DNA of 18,216 bases from Pseudomonadota bacterium. Lineage in GTDB: Bacteria; Pseudomonadota; Alphaproteobacteria; Rhizobiales; Beijerinckiaceae. A program made the translations under genes and the position numbers. Shown piece after piece: positions 14,050 to 18,216 of this stretch; the stretch's first letter is position 1, and each line of letters starts with the position of its first letter. The notes under the pieces are model-generated. The model saw nothing but the letters and a program-made list of their open reading frames with translations, made no database searches and was not told the origin of the DNA. Location: positions 1 through 18,216 of the forward strand of contig JAEWKL010000115.1 of the NCBI GenBank assembly GCA_023386115.1, given 5' to 3'.

Positions 14050-14784
14050 ATGAGCCCTGCGCCTGCCGACCTCGCCGAGAAGGCCCTCGCCATCCATCGC
14101 CGCCTGTGCGGCGTCTATGGCTGCCCGATCCCGTACTTCCACGACCTCGACCCGGTGAGCGAGCTCGTCTCCTCGCTCCTCTCCCACCGCACCCGCAACG
14201 CGGAGTCGGGCCGCGCCTTCAAGGCCCTGCGGGGGCGCTACCCGGACTGGGAGGCGCTCGTCGCGGCCCCGACCGCGGAGGTGCAGGAGACGATTGCGGG
14301 CGTCACCTGGCCGGAGCTGAAGGCGCCGCGAATCCAGGCGATCTTGCGCGCGGTGCGGGAGCGGGCCGGCCGGCTCGATCTCGGCTTCCTGCGGGACATG
14401 GCGGTGCCGGAGGCACGGGCCTGGCTCGAAGCGATCCCCGGCATCGGGCCGAAGACCAGCGCGGCGGTGCTGTCGTTCAGCGCCCTGCGGATGCCGGCCC
14501 TGCCGGTCGACAGCCATCATCACCGCGTGGCCCAGCGCACCGGGCTCATCGGCCCGAAGGTCGATGTCGGGCCCTCCCATGCGATCCTGCGGGCCCAATT
14601 GCCGGCCGCGTGGGACGCGCAGACGCTCTACGACAATCACGAGGTGCTGATGCTGCACGGCCAGCGCTGCTGCTTCCACCGCAACCCGGCCTGCGGGCGT
14701 TGCGCCGTGCTCGATCTCTGCCCCACCGGCCAAGCCCGGACGGGGGCCCGCGCCGCGCGCGACACGGTCGCGCTGCACCCCTGA
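14050..14784 (+). CDS. Endonuclease III-like HhH-GPD DNA glycosylase
   Basis: A 244-residue base-excision repair glycosylase with the helix-hairpin-helix (IPGIGPKTS, residues 129-137, catalytic Lys135), the GPD motif with catalytic Asp154 (PVDSHHHRV), and a 4Fe-4S cluster set Cys208-x6-Cys215-x2-Cys218-x5-Cys224. The family removes oxidised pyrimidines and can cleave at the abasic site. The segment LLSHRTRN (43-50) replaces the LLSAQTTD seen in classical Nth, including its base-gap-filling Gln, so substrate choice may differ. No strong ribosome site precedes the ATG at 14050. Fold and chemistry are clear; whether it is the main Nth is not. Confidence 0.9.
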   Translation: MSPAPADLAEKALAIHRRLCGVYGCPIPYFHDLDPVSELVSSLLSHRTRNAESGRAFKALRGRYPDWEALVAAPTAEVQETIAGVTWPELKAPRIQAILRAVRERAGRLDLGFLRDMAVPEARAWLEAIPGIGPKTSAAVLSFSALRMPALPVDSHHHRVAQRTGLIGPKVDVGPSHAILRAQLPAAWDAQTLYDNHEVLMLHGQRCCFHRNPACGRCAVLDLCPTGQARTGARAARDTVALHP

Positions 14785-14887
14785 TTCCGCACGCTTGACC
14801 CCCCTCCCGGAACGGTCCAGAACGCCGCGCCCGCGGGATTGTGACAGCCCTCGGCGAAGGGCGACGACCCAAGGGACGACGATCACG

Positions 14888-15928
14888 ATGCCCGCGTTCA
14901 AGGAACTGGTCTTCTCCGGCGTCCAGCCGACCGGAAACCTGCACCTCGGCAACTATCTCGGCGCGATCAAGCGCTTCGTCGCCATGCAGGCGCAGTTCGA
15001 CTGCCTGTACTGCGTCGTCGACCTGCACGCGATCACGGTCTGGCAGGATCCGGCCGAGCTGACGCGGCAGATCCGCGAGGTCACCGCGGCCTTCCTGGCG
15101 GCCGGCATCGATCCCTCCCGCTCGGTGGTGTTCAACCAGAGCCAGGTGCCGCAGCATGCGGAGCTGGCCTGGATCTTCAACTGCGTCGCCCGTCTCGGCT
15201 GGCTCAACCGCATGACGCAGTTCAAGGAGAAGGCCGGCAAGGACCGCGAGAATGCGAGCGTCGGTCTCTATGATTACCCGGTGCTGATGGCGGCCGACAT
15301 CCTGGCCTACCGCGCCACCCACGTGCCGGTGGGCGAGGACCAGAAGCAGCATCTCGAGCTGACCCGCGACATCGCCCAGAAGTTCAACAACGACTTCGCG
15401 GCCGCGATCGAACGGCAGGGCCACGGCGAGGCGTTCTTCCCGCTCACCGAGCCGCTGATCGGCGGGCCCGCCGCCCGGGTGATGTCGTTGCGCGACGGCA
15501 CCAAGAAGATGTCGAAGTCGGACCCGTCCGATTATTCGCGCATCAACCTCACCGACGATTCCGACGCCATCGCCCAGAAGGTGCGCAAGGCCAAGACCGA
15601 CGCCGAGCCCCTGCCCTCCGAGACCGCCGGCCTCGAGAAGCGGCCGGAGGCCGACAACCTCGTGGGGATCTTCGCGGCGCTCAACGACGTGAGCCGCGAG
15701 GACGTGTTGCGCGAGTATGGCGGCGCCCAGTTCTCCGCCTTCAAGGGCGCGCTGGTCGATCTCGCCGTGGCCAAGCTCGGGCCGATCGGCGCCGAGATGA
15801 AGCGCCTCGTCGCCGATCCGGGCCATATCGACGCGGTCCTGGCCGACGGCGCGGCGCGGGCCGAGGCGATCGCCGCCCCCAACATCGCCGCGGTGAAGGA
15901 CATCGTCGGCTTCGTGCGCCGGCGCTGA
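14888..15928 (+). CDS. trpS: Tryptophan-tRNA ligase
   Basis: Charges tRNA-Trp with tryptophan in the cytoplasm. A 346-residue class I synthetase with the HIGH-type motif PTGNLHLGNY (14-23) and the KMSKS loop (207-211, in GTKKMSKSD). The helical segment with DYPVLMAADIL and GEDQKQHLELTRDIA (residues ~129-163) matches the TrpRS dimer and substrate site. Length fits alphaproteobacterial TrpS. The ATG at 14888 begins the conserved FSGVQPTG lead; the open frame to 14795 upstream has no protein character. An AAGGGACG stretch upstream may serve as ribosome site. No leader peptide or T-box is evident. Confidence 0.97.
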   Translation: MPAFKELVFSGVQPTGNLHLGNYLGAIKRFVAMQAQFDCLYCVVDLHAITVWQDPAELTRQIREVTAAFLAAGIDPSRSVVFNQSQVPQHAELAWIFNCVARLGWLNRMTQFKEKAGKDRENASVGLYDYPVLMAADILAYRATHVPVGEDQKQHLELTRDIAQKFNNDFAAAIERQGHGEAFFPLTEPLIGGPAARVMSLRDGTKKMSKSDPSDYSRINLTDDSDAIAQKVRKAKTDAEPLPSETAGLEKRPEADNLVGIFAALNDVSREDVLREYGGAQFSAFKGALVDLAVAKLGPIGAEMKRLVADPGHIDAVLADGAARAEAIAAPNIAAVKDIVGFVRRR

Positions 15929-15956
15929 CGCCCGGCCTGCGGCGCTCCCGACCATC

Positions 15957-15986
15957 GGTCCGGGTCCGCAAGGCGAAGCCCGGACC
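15957..15986 (+). terminator. Hairpin after trpS
   Basis: GGTCCGGG (15957-15964) and CCCGGACC (15979-15986) form a perfect 8-bp stem with a 14-nt loop, 28 nt after the trpS stop. No T-run follows, so it may act with Rho or as a 3'-end stabiliser. Confidence 0.45.
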
Positions 15987-16064
15987 GTCAGGGCCGCGGT
16001 GCCTCGGCGGAGCCGCGTTCCGCCTTGCGCGGGCGATTGCGGCGCGCGATCGATCGGCCGTCCC

Positions 16065-16925
16065 ATGAGTCAGGATCCCATCGCAACGCCGTCCCGCGAC
16101 TTCGTCCATCTCCGGCGCGAGCCGGCGAGCGGCATCGAGGCGGTGACGGCGCGGTTCCTCGGCCACGCCTACGACATGCACCACCACGACGAGTGGCTGG
16201 TCGGCGTGACGCATGAGGGCATCCAGGATTTCTACTGCCGCGGCGCCCGGAGGCAGAGCGTTGCGGGCCGGGTGATCCTGATCGAGCCCGGCGAGCGCCA
16301 TGACGGGCAGGCGGTCCGGGAACCGGGCTTCCGCTACAGCATGCTGTACCTGCCGCAAGCCTGGCTGCGCGACCGGATGGGCGGCAGCGACGCGCGGATC
16401 GGCTTTCGCCGCACCCTCGCCGACGACCGCGCGTTCGGCGGGGCGATCCATCGGGCCTGCCGCGCCGTGTTCGGCGGCACCTCGCCGCTGGTGACCGACG
16501 CCGCCCTCGACGCTCTCGCCGGTCATCTGCGCCGGCATCTCGGCGCCGCGGAGCCGAGGCCGCCGCCCGACGGCGGTCCGGTGGTCGCCGAGCGGGCGAT
16601 GGACTTCATCCGGGCGCACGCGGCGACGGCCTTCGGCCTCGACGCGCTCGCGCGGGCGGCAGGCGCCACGGACCGGTTCCAGCTCGCCCGTGCCTTTCGC
16701 CGACGCTTCGGCACCTCGCCGCATGCCTGCCTGATCGAGATCCGCCTGGCGCAGGCCCGGGCGCTGCTGCGCGCCGGAATGCCGCCGGCGGAGGCGGCAT
16801 CGGCCGCCGGCTTCTCCGACCAGAGCCATCTCGGCCGCCGGTTCCGGCGGGCCTACGGCCTCACCCCGGCCGTCTACCGGAGCGGGCGCACGAACGTTCC
16901 AGACTCCGCCCTCACACTCGGCTAG
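16065..16925 (+). CDS. AraC-family transcriptional regulator
   Basis: A 286-residue regulator with an N-terminal cupin-type sensing domain (AYDMHHHDEWLVGV, residues ~30-43, and IEPGERHDG near 76-84) and a C-terminal pair of helix-turn-helix motifs (residues ~175-275). Marks of the second half are LARAAGATDRFQLARAFRRR, FGTSPHACLIEIRLAQAR, and SAAGFSDQSHLGRRFRRAYG. The ATG at 16065 precedes the first conserved region; upstream codons in frame look non-coding. The next gene begins 32 nt downstream on the same strand and is a DUF2000 protein, a pairing I recall from several genomes, so the regulator may control it. The ligand is unknown. Confidence 0.93.
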   Translation: MSQDPIATPSRDFVHLRREPASGIEAVTARFLGHAYDMHHHDEWLVGVTHEGIQDFYCRGARRQSVAGRVILIEPGERHDGQAVREPGFRYSMLYLPQAWLRDRMGGSDARIGFRRTLADDRAFGGAIHRACRAVFGGTSPLVTDAALDALAGHLRRHLGAAEPRPPPDGGPVVAERAMDFIRAHAATAFGLDALARAAGATDRFQLARAFRRRFGTSPHACLIEIRLAQARALLRAGMPPAEAASAAGFSDQSHLGRRFRRAYGLTPAVYRSGRTNVPDSALTLG

Positions 16926-16957
16926 CCCTGCGGACCATCACCCGCAGGGAGACCCCG

Positions 16958-17365
16958 ATGTTCGACACCAAGGTGGCCATCCTTGTCCGCGGCGACCTGG
17001 CCGTGTGGCAGAAGCTGAACGTCACCGCGTTCCTGGCGACCGGCATCGCCGGCGCCGTGCCGGAGGCGATGGGCGAGCCCTATCGCGACGCCGCGGGCCG
17101 CCACCACGCCCGGCTCCTCGGCCAGCCGATGCTGATCTTCGCGGCTACCGGCGACGTGCTGCAGCGGGCCTGGCAGCAGGCGATCCAGCGCGACCTCGTC
17201 CGCAGCGCCTATGTCCGCGCGATGTTCGAGACCGGGCACGACGCGGCCAATCGCGAGGTGTTCGCGCGCGAGCCCGCCGACGCGCCGGACCTCGTCGGCC
17301 TCGCCCTCCACGGCCCGAAGAAGGATGTGGACAAGGCCACGAAGGGCGCCGCGCTCCATCCCTGA
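16958..17365 (+). CDS. DUF2000 domain protein
   Basis: A 135-residue cytoplasmic protein covering one DUF2000 domain (peptidyl-tRNA hydrolase-like alpha/beta fold). Signature stretches are the start MFDTKVAILVRGDLAVWQKL, then NVTAFLATGIAG, the EPYRDAAGRHHA turn, and QPMLIFAATGDVL. Function of the family is not established. CAGGGAGA just upstream is a good ribosome site. It follows the AraC regulator by 32 nt and is very likely co-transcribed with it. No catalytic residues can be assigned from sequence alone. Confidence 0.9.
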   Translation: MFDTKVAILVRGDLAVWQKLNVTAFLATGIAGAVPEAMGEPYRDAAGRHHARLLGQPMLIFAATGDVLQRAWQQAIQRDLVRSAYVRAMFETGHDAANREVFAREPADAPDLVGLALHGPKKDVDKATKGAALHP

Positions 17366-17529
17366 CCGTCGGGACCGTCCGGGCCTCCCGCCGGACCGAG
17401 AGAGGGCGCGGGCCGTCAGGCCGCTCGCTGCTGCGGCAGATCCGGGCGCTTCGCTCTTTCAGGCAGGACCTGCGCGCGTCGCGGAGCCGGCACCCGCCTC
17501 GCCCTGTCCGCCCGACATGCGACTTCGCG
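17366..17529. other. Short gap with no gene between convergent genes
   Basis: The stretch separates the plus-strand DUF2000 gene from the minus-strand zinc-ribbon gene. I see no clear terminator; short G/C palindromes occur near 17367-17395. Confidence 0.3.
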
Positions 17530-17745
17530 TCAGTGCGCGGCCTGCTGCGCCGCACCGGCGGTCCGCCGCTCCGCCGGCTCGCGCGTGTCGGCTGCTTCCT
17601 GCGCCTCGACCCGGCGCTTGAATGCGCCCCAGGCCATCAGCGTGCAGCCACAGCCGTCACACTGGATCATGGCATCGTCGGTCAGGTCGGCCGGAAGCCG
17701 GACCCCCGGTGAGCCGCAGGACTCGCATCCGAAACCGCTGCGCAT
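17530..17745 (-). CDS. Small zinc-ribbon-like protein
   Basis: A 71-residue protein with paired cysteines Cys7-x2-Cys10 and Cys29-x2-Cys32 (plus Cys34), spaced like a zinc ribbon, followed by a short conserved-looking WGAFKRRVEAQ helix and a low-complexity Ala/Arg/Gln tail. The start at 17745 is well supported by GGGAGG about 8 nt upstream. Such small ribbons may bind nucleic acid or partner proteins, but no function is known here. It is on the same strand as the YraN-family gene, 90 nt downstream of it. Confidence 0.72.
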   Translation of the reverse strand: MRSGFGCESCGSPGVRLPADLTDDAMIQCDGCGCTLMAWGAFKRRVEAQEAADTREPAERRTAGAAQQAAH

Positions 17746-17835
17746 CTCGTGCCTCCCTCGCTCTCGACCCCAGTGCGGTTGCGAGCTTAAGCATGCTGCG
17801 CTGCACGCGAGATGAACGGAATCGAAGAATCCGGA

Positions 17836-18216
17836 TCAACGGCCCATCTCCAGCTCGAAGGCCGAGACGACGTGGCGGGGCCAGCGGCCCGGCGCCACGA
17901 ACACCGCATCGGCCCTGAGCGTCAGGCCGGCGCTCCAGGGCGCGCGGGCGATCCAGGCCCGGGCGGCCCGGGAGAACAGGCGGCGCTTGCGGGCGTCGAT
18001 CGCCCCTTGGGCCTCCTCCAGGGTCGGCCGCGCCTTGACCTCCACGAAGGCAACGGTGCTGCCGCGGCGCACGATCAGGTCGATCTCGCCGCCGCCGATC
18101 GCGACGCGCCAGGCCAGCGGCCGGTAGCCCTTGAGGAGGAGGGCCAGGGCCGCCAGCAGTTCGGCCCGGCGGCCGCGGGCCAGATGGTGCCGGCGGCGGG
18201 CCCGCCCCGCCGGCGG
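17836..18216 (-). CDS. YraN / UPF0102 family nuclease-like protein (5' end beyond window)
   Basis: A partial frame of 126 codons plus stop. After a basic lead (ARRRHHLARGRRAELLAALA) it shows the family core GEIDLIVRRG, then VAFVEVKAR with the Glu-x-Lys of the restriction-endonuclease-like (PD-(D/E)xK) fold, then KRRLFSRAARAWI and LRADAVFVAPGRWP. YraN-family proteins are about 120-130 residues and of unsettled role, suspected to process Holliday junctions or damaged DNA. In the genomic norm the gene often follows the rsmI methyltransferase gene, which would lie beyond the right edge. The start codon is not in the window; nearly all of the protein is. Confidence 0.88.
   Translation of the reverse strand, partial: PPAGRARRRHHLARGRRAELLAALALLLKGYRPLAWRVAIGGGEIDLIVRRGSTVAFVEVKARPTLEEAQGAIDARKRRLFSRAARAWIARAPWSAGLTLRADAVFVAPGRWPRHVVSAFELEMGR

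Noticed and set aside
14546..16066. Minus-strand open frame of 506 codons opposite trpS
   Set aside because: trpS on the plus strand has all its synthetase motifs; the antisense frame has none.

Overview
The window looks like chromosome from a GC-rich alphaproteobacterium of the Methylobacterium/Methylorubrum type. The main grounds are a lanthanide-type methanol dehydrogenase (XoxF) with the Asp-Tyr-Asp active-site signature, strong G/C third-position bias, and Rhizobiales-type housekeeping genes (yciB, trpS, an HhH-GPD glycosylase, a YraN-family gene). The genus is inferred from recalled protein similarity; no search was run.

Left part (1-5986), all on the minus strand and read right to left: a secreted alpha/beta hydrolase and an asparaginase-family protein 9 nt apart, then a TsaA/TrmO-type tRNA methyltransferase whose stop overlaps the GTG start of an exported zinc metallohydrolase of the quinoprotein relay type, then after a 427-nt regulatory gap xoxF. 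The metallohydrolase and XoxF are both exported and plausibly belong to the same periplasmic PQQ-dependent alcohol oxidation system.

Middle part (about 6035-11668): this resembles the decayed remains of an integrative element. A complete tRNA-Thr(UGU) lies at its right edge. A 47-nt copy of the tRNA-Thr 3' half (one mismatch, at the anticodon) lies at its left edge, next to the last ~46 codons of a tyrosine integrase. Between them are a 156-nt MITE-like structured element, gene fragments, a lone KpsM-type polysaccharide-export permease of mosaic composition, an FkbH-type HAD protein fused to a probable SGNH-like C-terminal half whose 5' end has an in-frame stop, a small phage-like hypothetical gene, and two orphan phage-style terminators. 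This part is visibly richer in A+T, especially around 7680-8060 and 9420-10110.

Right part (11928-18216): a broken RTX-repeat gene, frameshifted by an exact 8-bp tandem duplication, sits beside the tRNA. A normal housekeeping block follows on the plus strand: a small exported hypothetical protein, yciB, an endonuclease III-like glycosylase, trpS, an AraC-family regulator and its DUF2000 neighbour. On the minus strand are a small zinc-ribbon protein and a YraN/UPF0102 gene cut off by the window edge.

No complete new defence or mobile system is visible. The most notable items are the tRNA-bounded relic island, the MITE-like element, the HAD/SGNH-like fusion with a broken start, the 8-bp frameshifting duplication, and an asparaginase homologue lacking the usual catalytic Asp.
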